Below are positions 19,635 through 30,190 of a stretch of 64,000 nucleotides of DNA, one piece after another. The DNA is from Emiliania huxleyi CCMP1516. Its lineage: Eukaryota; Haptophyta; Isochrysidales; Noelaerhabdaceae. The notes below the pieces were generated by a model. It was not told the DNA's origin and ran no database searches. It worked only from the letters and a program-made list of their open reading frames with translations. Made by a program: the position numbers and the translations under genes. Within the stretch, counting starts at the first letter, position 1. Each line of letters begins with the position of its first letter. The DNA lies in the NCBI RefSeq assembly GCF_000372725.1, contig NW_005199926.1, forward strand, positions 628,372 to 692,371. The letters run 5' to 3'.

Positions 19635-19799
19635 CGGTGGCCCCAGGTCGACGTCCAGGTCGCAGAGGTGCACACCCACACGCCACAGGGACAGGCACAG
19701 CCACACTGCGACACTGCACACATATACGTAAAGCCGTACGCGAGCTACTAGCTGCCAGCTACTTCGCGCGAGCTTTCACCTCTTTTTTCCAACACAGGG

Positions 19800-19893
19800 A
19801 GGGCGAGGCGCAAAAAACAAAGAAAACAAACACGCCCAGAGAGGGATGGAAGGACGGCACGCCGCCACCACACAGGGATTTTAAGGAGACGTG
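19800..19893 (+). repeat. Dispersed repeat family B, copy 2
   Basis: Matches 8716-8793 through GAGGGATGG, ACGGCACGCCGCC and ACCACACAGGGATTTTAAGG. Confidence 0.85.
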
Positions 19894-20072
19894 CCTCTCG
19901 TCTTCTCCGTCACCACCAGTCTAACCCGGCCCGACGCGGCGAAGGGCGGCGCCGTGGCGAAATCCGGGAGCCCCTTCGCGACGCAGCCCCTTCGCGACGC
20001 AGGGAACGAGCCAGAGCAGCAAATCGGGACAATGTCGGTAGGGCTCGGCCAGGCCAACGACCCGGCCACCCA

Positions 20073-23000
20073 TCACGCCGCACAAGTGCAGTGCGAACTA
20101 CGCGAGAGAGGGAACTCGAGAGGCCGCAAAGAGGCGCCCTCACTCACAACAGCACCACCTCCTCGCAAGGCGTCTCGCGCATCTCGGCGCCGCGCCGCGC
20201 GGCTGGCACCCCCGGCTGCTTTGCCCTCGAGCCAGCGCCTGGGTGGTGACGGTCGTCTCTGCTTAGGCATGCAGACGCCTCGGAAGCGCCATCGTCCTCC
20301 TCGTCGGCGGCTCTCGGCGGCTGCCGTTCGAACACCTAACGCGTCGGTCTCTCGGCTTAGCCTGTTTGCGCGCCGTCCGCCGCACCTGACGCGCACTCGT
20401 GTGGAGCACACACCTCGGTGCGAGCTACCTCCACGAGATACGCCCGGCCCTCGCGCCTCACGCTCGCGACGCGCCTGCTCGCGGGAGGGGGAGGGGGAGG
20501 GGGAGGGGGGGGGGGCGGCTCGTCGGGGTCTCGTCCGGCCGCTCATATGCCTCTTTCGGGGGGGCGGCCCGCGCCCGATCGCGCCGGACGGCCACGCGGC
20601 GCGCCCACCCGTGCTCGCGTGCCGCACGTAGCACCCCTCCGGCAGCACAACATTCTTCGGGCGGAGCAGCAGCATGTTGGCGGAGAGGTCGTCGTCGCTA
20701 ACCGCGGCGCCGCTCTTGACGAGGCAGAGCTTGTAACGGCCGGTGGCCGCGTCGAAGTCGACCACCGCGCAGGAGCGGCCGTTGAGGGACGAGTCGGAGC
20801 GGATTCCCTGCACCTGCGCCACCACCGCCTGCACCACGCGCCCGGGCTTGATCATGATTCGCGATGGCCCGCCCGCGACGAACCCGAGCAGCTGCACCTC
20901 GTAACGATGCGACTTTGGCTGGTAGCCCGCGATGGTGCCGCACCGGCCGTTGAGACGCGGCTGCGACGCGATTGCGTGGAGCCTCACTCGCGTGCCTGTA
21001 GGCAGCGTGCCTGCCGGCGGAATGCTGCCAGACATCGCTGCCTCCCCCGCTTCCGCGCTCCCGTAGCACCTGCTGTCCGGCTGCCGCGCTGCCCGCCCTT
21101 GCCCGTCTTTACCTTTGTCGTCCTCGCCCGCGGGGAGGCGAGAGTGGCCGAGCTGGACGGGCATGATGCGACGCGCAGAGAACCCATCGTCGTCCTCCTC
21201 GTCCTCCTCGTCCTCAAACTCGTCGCCGTCCAGCCGCGCCGGAGCCGCAAACGCGGCGCGGCCCCACTTTCGCCGGAGACCCAGCGCAATGCAGGAGAGG
21301 GCCACGGCAGACGCGACCACAATGGAGGAGACGCCGCCAGGGATCTCGCCCAGCACGACGGTCAGCAGCTGCGGCGGCGGCGCCGCCGGTGGGTAGGGCG
21401 GAAGCTCCGGAGAGGGGGGAGGCAACAGCGGCGGCGTCCACGGCGGCGGCGGAGGCGGCGGAGGCGAAGGCGACGAAGGTGGCGGCACGGGAGGGCCCGA
21501 GGGCGGCGGTGAGGGCGGCGGCGAAGGGAAAGGCGGCGCGCAGAGCTTCGGGCGCGGTGGCTCGGCGGCGGCAGCGGCGCTCATGGCCGTGCTGAGCTCC
21601 TCCAGGCCGGCGGTGGCGGCGAGTGTATCGACAGGGTACTCCGCGCTAGGGACTTGCAAAGAGACGCGGTGGGAGGTAAAGTCGTGGGGGTCGAGCTGCG
21701 CGACGGCGTTGGCCAGGCGGACGTTGCACGCCTCGGGCCCGCCTTCCAGCCAGCCGCACGGGCGAACGTCGTCCTGCTCCGTGACGACTCGCCTGCCGTC
21801 CCCCGGGGGCGATGGTCTCGTGGATGGCGGAGAGCGTGTGGAGGGCGGTGGAGCCGAGGTTAGGCGCGGTGTGGACGGCGCCTGCCAGGCGGCGAGTCGA
21901 CGGGCTCTTGCGCGGCTGTGTGCTTGCTGCCGCCGCGCACGTGGATGTCGGAGAGGTAGAAGACGATGGCGCGGTCCTCCTCGTGGTTGACGTCCTGTGC
22001 CGCAGCGGTTCGGGGGGCGCCGGAACGAGGAGTGAGAAAGTAGTTGGAGGGTGGGGTGGTGCGGTGTGGGAGTGAGCCGAGAGCAGGGCGGTGCAGCGGC
22101 GGCCCCGCAAACCTTGCGCACAATCGACCAGACAAAGTGCATGTTTTGGTGCCAGTTGGTGCACCGCTTGCCGTCCCACGGCCCGTGGTTCGACTGGGCC
22201 CTGTTCATCGGAAAGGCGTTGTGGAACGAGCAGTCGTTGTTGGAGCCAAAGTCGCCGTACGCGCGGAAGACTTGCGCGTAGCCGTACGCGCGCATGGTGT
22301 CGGCGGTCGTCGTGACAGAGATCGGGGGCGGCGCCAGCGGGTTGGCGCGCTGCTTGGCAAAGATGTCAAAGGTCGAGCTCGTGCCCCGCGCGTAGACGTG
22401 CACGACATTGTTGTACAGCTGGCGCGCCGCCTTCGTTCGGTTCATCGTCGCCTGTGGGAGAGAGCCAGAGGGGAGGCGGCGTTACCGCGACTAACAGTGG
22501 AAGAGGGTCAACCCGAGAGGTCTGGTTTTGCTGGTGATTGTACCAGAGGGAGAGCAGACAGCTGAGCCGCCTATCTACGCGCGCCATCGTCGCCTGTGGC
22601 CGGCCGGCAAGCCGCTGCATCGCCTCGCCCCACGTGGAGAACTTGGAGTCGTGCGGCAGCAGGAAGCCGTCCCCGCCCACCACAGCGGACCCCTGGAGGC
22701 CGTAGGGGTACATGACCGGGTCGGCCTTCATGCAGCACGGCGGGTACGCGCCCGTGACCACGTTGTGAAAGCCCGTCGTCGCGCCCAGCCCCCCGGCTCT
22801 TGCGTCAAACTTGGGCAGCCACTCGAGCAGGTCCATCTCGCCGCCGCTCGGCCAGCCAAAGTCCCCCTCTCCATGCGAGAAGGCCCACAAGGCGCCCCAC
22901 ATCTGGTCGGTGAGCGCGTCGATGTCGCCGCTAAAGGCGGAGCCGTCGAGCAAAAAGTAGAATTCGATCTCGAGCGGCGCGTCGTCCGTGCCATCGCGAG

Positions 23001-24681
23001 GCGGGTTAAACCAGTGCCAGGCCGAATCTGCCCCTGAGAGGGTCGCGCCGGCGTCGCCACGCTCGCTCGAGATGCGCATCCAATCGCCCTGCACCTGGAA
23101 GGAGGAGGCGGAGCTGTCGAAGCTGATGTGCTCCGACGCGGAGCGGCAGCCCTGGCACGAGTCCCACGCCCGCCAGTCGAGGTAGCTAGGCCACTCACTC
23201 GTGCCCGCAAAGCGCACTCCTTGGGCCAGCTGCGCGTTCCACGGGCGGGAGCGCTGCGGCAGCTGGCCGAAGGCGCCGCCGCCCAGCGCGTGGAGGTCGA
23301 TCCGCGGCTGCGGCGACGGGGCGGGGTCCCAGGCAAATGCCGCGAGACGGTGCGAGGTTGGCCTCCACTCGGCACCCGACGCCGCGGAGTGGAAGCCGGC
23401 CGCGCCCCACCGCACGTGCGCGCTCCAATCCGGCGGCGAGTTGAGCGACGCGGGCGGCGCGCGCCGCGTCACGTAGGTGTTGAAGAAGCAGCCGAGAGGC
23501 GCGCCCTCGTACCCACCGGAGCACGCCGCGGCGAGCTCGGCCGCCGCCGTCGCCGGAGAGGTCGGCTCGACGCTTCCGACCTCGGTCAGCAGAGTCGGCA
23601 GTGCGGCCACCTCGGGCAGGCCAGCGGCGAGCAGCTGCGCGTGCAGGCTGTCGGGGCCGCCCGGCCGCTGCAGCAAGCGGCGCAGGTCTGGGCCGGGCAG
23701 GTAGGCCTGCAGCCCCAGCAGGAGCCGGCCTGCCAGCTGTGGGAAGCGGGCGAGGAGCCGCGGGTAGAACTCGCACGCCGCAGAGCCACGCAGGGTGGGG
23801 CAGCGCTCCGAGAGGTACGTGTCCAGGCTGACGGGCACCGTGATGGGGGGGAGTCGCTCTGGCGGCCAGCCGACGGCCGCCTCGGCCTCGAGGAGGTGGG
23901 CGAGCGCCTGTGCGGGCGGCGGCAGAGGTGCGGTCAGAGGACACGCGAGTGTGGGCCGGAGAAGGCGGCTGTATATGGTGAGGGCGGCACTGTGGCAGAG
24001 GTGCGGTCGGAGAGGGGAGTGTCGAGAGGAGGGGCCGCCAGGAGCGCGGGGGCAGGCGATGGCCGGCGCGGAGGTGGCAGGGCGTGCGCTACGGCGGACT
24101 CGGGACACCTGTTCGAGGTCTCGCTGCCGCTCCTGCACCGAGGCGACAGTGGGCTGCACCTCTCCAAACTTCTCGTACTCGGTGCCGACCACCCACGCAG
24201 CGATCGCGCAGGCGTGCGGCCGCGCCTCGCTCACGGAGGCGGAGATGGCGGCGGCGGCGTCCAACGCCTGGCACGGCTGCGCCTCTGCATGCGACAGGCA
24301 GTGAACCAGCCAGTTGTCGATCGGCAGGGCCACCGCCACGTCTGCCGCGACTGCGGCCTCGAGGAAGGGCTCATGATTGCGACCGGAGCCCGCACGCCAG
24401 GAGTAGAGACGAACGGCGTTGGCTCCCAGCCGGCCCATTTCGGCGAGGTCTGCGCGGCCTGCTCCCCACATCGGAGCAAAATCCTCTGTGAAGAAGTCGG
24501 AGGACGCGTAGACGCCGGCGGGATGGAGGCCGCCGGCCAGGGAGTCGGTCGGCGCGGGGTCGTAGGTGAAGCCACGAAGTGATGCGTGCCTTGTGCTCAG
24601 CATCTGATGTCGACGGTCTTGCTCACCCGTCGGCGTTCCTGTCCCATTTGTGTTTTTTGCGTGAACGGCGTCATAACTCAT
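20073..24681 (-). CDS. GH72/GH17-like + GH16 glucan enzyme with TM anchor and cytosolic LNG/RYxV modules
   Basis: Five exons: 24681-24109, 23907-22594, 22451-22113, 21994-21939 and 21792 to the stop at 20073; introns are GT, GC, GT and GC donors. Exons 1-2 read as a clan-A (beta/alpha)8 glucanosyltransferase-like domain: SLRGFTYDPAPTD, NAVRLYSWRAG, a candidate acid/base in VVGTEYEKFG and a candidate nucleophile in TLLTEVGSVE. Exons 2-3 carry a GH16 domain with the ExDxxE active site (GGEMDLLEWLP). Exon 5 adds a Ser/Pro stalk, a TM segment (VSSIVVASAVALSCIALGL), an acidic stretch and two short modules with LNGRCGTIAG..RYEVQLL and LNGRSCAVVD..RYKLCLV. It probably remodels beta-1,3-glucan. No signal peptide is visible at the ATG, so a 5' exon may be missing. 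The frame after about 20620 looks non-coding. Confidence 0.75.
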
Positions 24682-24895
24682 AAGGTTTTAAGTTGCCTTC
24701 CGTGTGTGTGTGTGTGTGTGTGACTCACTCACTCACTCACTGCTGGCCTTCCCTGGGACCCCGTGTTGCATGTCTGACTGTCACTGTGCGATTTCGGGGT
24801 TGTGCGTTTATGTGAACGGCGTCACTCTGATCCATCTTCTCGAGGCAATTTTCAAGCACTTTTTTCTTGAGGTGTTGTGTTGGGAGCTTGGGACA

Positions 24896-25040
24896 GGTTT
24901 AGCAATACCAAACAACTCTAAACATCATTTGGGGCCTGCAGCCCCTGGAGACTGAAGTTTATGGGCCCCTGGAGACTGTTGCCCTGTTCACGGGTTCACG
25001 CGCGCGCGAGACGTGCAGAGTGACAGGGTTGCCAGGTGTT
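24896..25040 (+). repeat. Dispersed repeat family A, copy 2, with TTTAGCAATACC leader
   Basis: TTTAGCAATACCAAACAACT at about 24898 followed by GGGGCCTG and the family A core (split by an extra GGGTTCACG). The same order occurs at 55949-56057, so the full repeat is at least 100 bp. Confidence 0.8.
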
Positions 25041-25225
25041 TTGTCGACTCGGCGGAGTCGTTCCCTCCTTCAAAACGTATTTCGACCGCCCGGAAAAGTC
25101 TCCCGCTCGCGCCCTCCCCAAATCGCCCCTGGAAACTGATCTCTATGGTTGTTTAAGTACGTTTTTGGGGGGGGGGGGGGGGGCAGATTTGGGCGGTCGA
25201 CTTCAATTTTGGGGGTTTTGGACGA

Positions 25226-25285
25226 CGGCCCTGTTCACGCGCGCGCGAGACGTGCAGACAGGGTTGCCAGGTGAGAGCGAATGGC
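25226..25285 (+). repeat. Dispersed repeat family A, copy 3
   Basis: Essentially identical to 56002-56057 over about 55 bp. Confidence 0.88.
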
Positions 25286-26008
25286 GTTGTTTTGTCGGTA
25301 CCAGTCGAAGGTGGAGCGGAGGCGAGGCCGCAGCCGAAGAAGAGACATCAGAAGCGGCTATAGCGGCCGTCACATGAGCATGACAGCTGGCGGCCGCTTT
25401 GGTAGGGGGTGGACAGCGCCCCAAAATCCACCACTCTGGGATTTCGCGCAATCGCTTGACTCTGAAAAGCTCGCCTATCCCTGCGGTGAGCGCTGTGGTC
25501 GCCGCAGACTGGCTCCGACTTGACGGGCGCATGGAGACGTGTTGCCTGTGCCATGCGCCCGTCGAGTCAAAATCGACATGCGAGGCGACTTTGTCCCGCC
25601 AGAGGGATAGGCGGCGTTTTGGGCGACAAGAGCGCTGCGACCGCGAAGTGGCGGTGGACATGCTCCCATGTTGCCGACGCGGCGCCGGAGTGGCCGGCAC
25701 TCATGCCGGCACTGCTCGCCGCGACCACGACGGCTACTCTGATACTCCGCTCTCCGGGCCGACCCGTCCTACCCGACGGCGGCACTCCTCCCACGTCTCG
25801 CTCACGCTGAGAAAAATTCTAAAACGGCGTGCAGCAGAGTCACCGACGAGTCGGTCCGCGTGCCTCCTCGTGTCCCGTACCGTTCTCACACATCCATAAA
25901 CTCACTTTGGCCTCACTGAAGCAAGCCCTCAATCCTGAATCCTCAGAGTTAAGATTAGGACGCTGTCCACCCCCTAGCTTTGGGGAAGAAAAGAATTTTA
26001 CGAAAACT

Positions 26009-26055
26009 CCCTCGCACAGCACTAGGCACGGGACTGACGCGCATTGGCACTAAGA
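26009..26055 (+). repeat. Dispersed repeat family E
   Basis: CACTAGGCACGGGACTGACG with flanks matches 189-232 (a CACTAGGCACGGGACTGGCG core). Confidence 0.75.
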
Positions 26056-27085
26056 AAAGAATTCGGGCAGACTAGGTCCGGCCCTCTGGGTGGCACGGGT
26101 TGGGACATTTGGCGATTCCGCGGCTTACTGGGCCCCTGAGCCGCTCCCCGTGTGCGGATTCTTGTGGCCCAGGCATGGTGCTGATAGTAAACGGTTCAGA
26201 ACCGGCCAAACACAGGCTACAGCCCCACACACGCGCCCGCCATAGCTCCTGGAGAGCATGCGCGAGTGACGCGCTACAAGCCGCGAGAGTGGCATCAGAG
26301 GCAGGAACGACGTGCTCTTGCTGCACCTCGCAGCTGCACCGAGTGTGCTCGCAGTGTATGCTACGGCCGCCGCCTACGGCATTGCTCTCGTGCAGCTAGG
26401 CGACGCAGGTCCATCAGCAGGGCTCATCTAATGCGAGCGCGCATTGTGCGTAGCCGCGGGCAGGTGGCAGTGCACAGCCGCACACCGGCTCTGGCGGCTC
26501 GTATGCCCCCGGCAGTGCTGCTAGTCATTAACTTGCGTAATGGGGCCGCAGCAGACTGCTGCTGTGGCAGCAGCAGCAGCCTGCTGCTGCCTGATTCAGT
26601 CAAGCCAGCGGCGCAGCGAGGCGTGCAGAATTCGCGTGGTTTTGTCCCTCCTGAGGCTGAGCGCATTCGAGCCCATCGACCGGAGTTGGATGGTACCACG
26701 CGTCTCACTGAGACGCGGGGTACTGGCCATGGCCGGACTACGGAGCGTGAGGTGGCGAGCGGAGGCAGCGACAAAACAACGAGAATAACGCACGGTCAGC
26801 CTGGCGAGGTACTTCCAGCCTGCTGTGGGCTGGAGCTGTGGGAACAGCTGACGCAGTCTCGCCGAGGCTCTCGGGTTGACTCGGCCAGACAAAAACCCCG
26901 ACAGGCGTGGGAGTACCTCGCCAGCCCTCAGCGGAGCTGGGAATAGGACCGCCGCAAGCGGCGTGGCGTGGAGCGGTTGAGCATCCCTCCGGGGGGCCCT
27001 CTGCGCGCTGGGAGCCCGAACCCTGGGAACGAGTTTGTGCGAACCAGAAGCCGTTCTGCGCTCCGGCCGATTACTTCGCCTGTCG

Positions 27086-27733
27086 ATGGTTCAGTCCCTC
27101 AATCTCGCCGCGGTGCGCACCACCGCCCGGGTCATCCTCCGCGAGCCGGCTCTCGCGCTGCCGCACCAGCGGGTCCGCGACATCAGCGAGCTTGACTTTG
27201 CGGAGCTGCGCGAGGCGGGCTGCCACGGCGTCATCTTCGACAAGGACAACACGCTGACTGCGCCCTACTCCGACGAGGTGCACCCGCGCCTGGCGGGCTC
27301 GCTGCGGAGGTGCGTCGAGACCTTCGGCGCCGAGCGCGTGGCGGTGCTGAGCAACTCTGCTGGGACGCCAGACGACCCCGGCGGTGTCGCTGCGGACGCG
27401 CTGGAGGCGGCGCTTGGCGTGCACGTGCTGCGACGGCGGCACAAGAAGCCGCGCGGGATCGAGAGCGTGCAGCGTCACTTCCAGTGTGACGGCACGGCGC
27501 TGCTCATGGTGGGCGACCGCTACCTGACCGACGTCGTCTTTGGAAACATGCACGGCATGCTGACGGTGCACACGCAGCAGCTCACGACGGAAGGCGACAA
27601 CCGCGTCGCCCAGGCAATGCGCCGGGCCGAAGACTGGCTCGTGGCGCGATACGTGCGTCGCGGAGTGCGCGCTCCACCGCACCCGCTCGCCCTGAACTCG
27701 TGGGGGCCAGGCGGGGCGCGCGGACGCAGCTGA
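27086..27733 (+). CDS. GEP4: Phosphatidylglycerophosphate phosphatase, Gep4-type HAD
   Basis: Dephosphorylates phosphatidylglycerophosphate to phosphatidylglycerol, the precursor of cardiolipin (mitochondria) and plastid PG. 215 residues from the ATG at 27086. HAD motifs in order: I, VIFDKDNTLTAPY (DxDNT); II, VAVLSNSAGTP; III, the lysine of RRRHKKPRG; IV, MVGDRYLTDVVFGN. The DKDNT form, the short length and the N-terminal ALPHQRVRDISELDF segment are typical of Gep4/YqeG rather than generic HADs. Intronless. No obvious targeting peptide precedes MVQSLNLAAVR. A fold-back repeat (27787-27852) lies 54 bp downstream. Confidence 0.85.
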   Translation: MVQSLNLAAVRTTARVILREPALALPHQRVRDISELDFAELREAGCHGVIFDKDNTLTAPYSDEVHPRLAGSLRRCVETFGAERVAVLSNSAGTPDDPGGVAADALEAALGVHVLRRRHKKPRGIESVQRHFQCDGTALLMVGDRYLTDVVFGNMHGMLTVHTQQLTTEGDNRVAQAMRRAEDWLVARYVRRGVRAPPHPLALNSWGPGGARGRS

Positions 27734-27786
27734 CGAGGAATGGTACCCGGGGAGGAGGAATGGCAGCCGGGTACTCTCATTTCCTT

Positions 27787-27860
27787 TTTAGCCCCCGCTA
27801 CCCAGTTGCACTGCGATGTAGCGGGGGCCACGACTACGTTTACGGAAACATATTCCTGTG
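27787..27860 (-). repeat. Fold-back repeat family D, copy 1
   Basis: A stem AGCCCCCGCTAC / GTAGCGGGGGC with a loop, followed by CCACGACTACGTTTACG. It is homologous over about 100 bp to the inverted copy at 35711-35808. Confidence 0.85.
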
Positions 27861-28100
27861 AGCTGTGAATTGGACGACCCCGGCTAGTCGCCGACCACAC
27901 GCACAGCCACACCCACAAAGAACGACCCTGCACAAAGATCGCATTGATCGCAAGGGCGGGGACCTGTTCCTTTTTACCCATCTCACAGTTAGGTTAGGTA
28001 GAAAGGTGAAGAACAGCCAGGCTCGGATTGGACACCAACGCGGTATGGGTGGACGCTGGACAGATGATGACGGCACGCACGAGAGCGCTCAGCGACACAC

Positions 28101-28992
28101 TAGAGCTGTTTAACGTTGGGAGCTGAACAGTGTTGCTAGTGTTAACAGTAACAACAGAACAACAGTGAAGCTCCCCAACAACAGTGGCTAACGTTAGGCC
28201 GGCTGAACAACAATAAGGAAGGCCTGCCAGTGACCCACGACGATCTCCGGCTTAGGGGACCCCTAGGGTTCTGAGGGCCGGATTTTTTTAAGACCTTTTA
28301 AGAAACGAGGAGGTTTGGGGGCTTAACCTGCCATTTAAGAGATTGCAGGCACGGGGGATCCCTCTTTTAAGACCGTTTAAGAAAATCGGCCTCGCCGGCA
28401 TGCGTCGCTGGGTTCCGCGCCGTTTTCTCCAATACTGCCGTTATTAGGCACAAACCCGCCTCTGAAGACACATCTGTAAGTCTGTTGCACTGGCAGGAGC
28501 CATACTCGCATAGGGGGCGCGTGCTAGCTGACTGTAGCCAGCTTCCCGGCCTCCGGCGTCTACCGGGAGCCTCCCAGACCATCGACCTCGGGAGCTCTCC
28601 CGCACCGTTTAAGCGTTTAAGACCGTTTAAGGAATCGGCGGCCCAGGCAGCCTTAAAATGGGCCATGGCCCGCTTTAAGCCGTTTAAGCCGCAGGCGCCC
28701 CAGGGCCCACCCTTTTAAGCCTAGGGGTCCCCTAAGATCTCCGGCGTCCAGTGAGGGTAATACGATGGTAATACCCGAAAATACCTGGGAAAACCCAGGT
28801 TTTTTCGGGTTTTACCCGGGTTTTCTGGCAGTTTCTGCTTGCTGGCTGCTGAACAACAGTAACAACAGTAACAAACAGTAACACTTGAACAACGTTAACA
28901 GCTTGGGCTGGGGTGAACACTTGAACAACGTTAAGGATTTCAGCCAACACTAGCGCAACTGTTAGGCCAAAAGTTAATGTTAAACAGCTCTA
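28101..28992. mobile_element. hAT-like non-autonomous element (outer), interrupted
   Basis: Perfect 14-bp terminal inverted repeats TAGAGCTGTTTAAC (28101-28114 and complement at 28979-28992) flanked by an exact 8-bp duplication CGACACAC (28093-28100 and 28993-29000). TAGAG ends and an 8-bp target duplication suit the hAT superfamily. There is no coding capacity. It is split by the element at 28252-28735. Subterminal ACAACAGTAACA repeats are present. Confidence 0.85.
28252..28735. mobile_element. Nested MITE with 16-bp TIRs and 10-bp TSD
   Basis: Terminal repeats TTAGGGGACCCCTAGG (28252-28267) and its exact complement (28720-28735), flanked by an exact 10-bp duplication GATCTCCGGC (28242-28251 and 28736-28745). 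Inside are many short TTTAAGACC / TTTAAGCC units. The 10-bp duplication suggests a Mutator-like origin. 484 bp, no ORF. It sits wholly inside the hAT-like element, so it inserted later. Confidence 0.88.
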
Positions 28993-29000
28993 CGACACAC

Positions 29001-30190
29001 AGACACAAACAGGCTCACAAGACACACAGCCAGCTGGCTGCCACACACCCTGAGTAGGCGTACACATAACTCAGGGCCACATCCTCACTGTCGCCCCCCC
29101 CAGCACTCAACTGTGCCAAAGGACACAAACAAGGGCACAACATCACAACATCACAACAGACAGTAACATGCGAGGCTAGAGCAGGCTTGCTCCGCCTCTA
29201 GCAATCTCGCCAGCCGGCGAGGCACGGACGAGACCGTGTGTGGGGTCATGTGAGGCGTCTATGGACGCCCTCCTCACAGGCTAGCTGCCTACTGCTAGCC
29301 CTAACTCGCACTCACGGGTGATGACAATTCATTGTATGAGTGTATGCGAGCAGAGGCGCGTGTGCTAATTCTAGGCCACACGTCGTGGCACTATGACGGA
29401 GGTCGCCCGCTGCCTCGCCGCGCCGCCGCCTCGCGCCGCCCGCCTCCGCGCCGCGCCGCCGCCCGAGGATTAATAATTATCATTATTACTCGATCATTAA
29501 TAATGTGTGTGTGCTGGTGTGTGTGTGTGTGTGTGTGTGTTTGCCCGATGGCAGGGAAGTGCAAGGCAGCGGCGAGCGGCAGGTGGCGTCGGCGACGCTG
29601 TCAGGACACGATGAGCGCCGCGCGGCGGCACACCCAGCTCAAAAGAAAAAGAAAAAAAGGAATGAGGAGACCAGCGGGGGAGACTCCCCGCCTATGCAAG
29701 CCCCAGAGAGGGGCCGCCATCGCCGAAGCTGTGCCAAAGCATAACTCCAAAACCCGCAGCGGCCCAGGGGGCCTTGGGGGCAGCCTGCCGGACCGCCGCT
29801 GCACGGGGCTAGGCACCAGAAGATGAGTGGAATTGATGAATTGGGCCGTTGTCCGTGCCTCCCCTCTATACGTCAGAGTGGGACCTACGCCGCGCCGGGT
29901 AAGGGGCGCGCCCGGTCCTCGACGGAGCCGCGCGCCCCAAACGACCCAGGCGGCGAGTAAGTAGTCGTCGTTGAACCTCCGGCATGTAGTTGCCCATAGT
30001 TAGCGCCCGCCCGCCCCCCCCTCCGTCGCTTCGCAAAAGAAAAAACAAAAAAACAAGCAAAAGAAGGGGGCCGGGCAGTATATTCTTTTCACGACGGCGT
30101 TCTGTGGCGCCGGCCGCGCTCCTCTCCCTCTCGGCGCTCGTAGCGGCCAAGCTCAGCGAGGCCCGGGTCACGCCCGCGGCCTCGCTCCCG
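29001..30190. other. Intergenic; GT microsatellite
   Basis: No gene supported. It contains short AACATCACAACATCACAACA repeats near 29138-29158, a TAATAATTATCATTATTA inverted stretch near 29470-29490 and a (GT)n tract at about 29502-29541. The only open frames are low-complexity. Confidence 0.45.

Larger units (their letters stand above)
19271..20072. other. Intergenic with dispersed repeats A and B
   Basis: Repeat A (inverted) at about 19571-19634 and repeat B at about 19800-19893. No gene recognised. Confidence 0.55.
24682..27085. other. Long repeat-rich intergenic region
   Basis: GT microsatellite at about 24701-24722 and CACT repeats at 24723-24741; repeat family A twice (about 24984-25040 and 25228-25285); a G homopolymer at about 25166-25184; repeat family E at 26009-26055. 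No gene was recognised on either strand. Confidence 0.5.

Noticed and set aside
20418-24582. Long plus-strand open frames antisense to the glucan enzyme
   Set aside because: They are Arg/Gly/Ala-rich, lack domain motifs and are shadows produced by very high GC content; the minus strand has catalytic motifs and consistent splicing.
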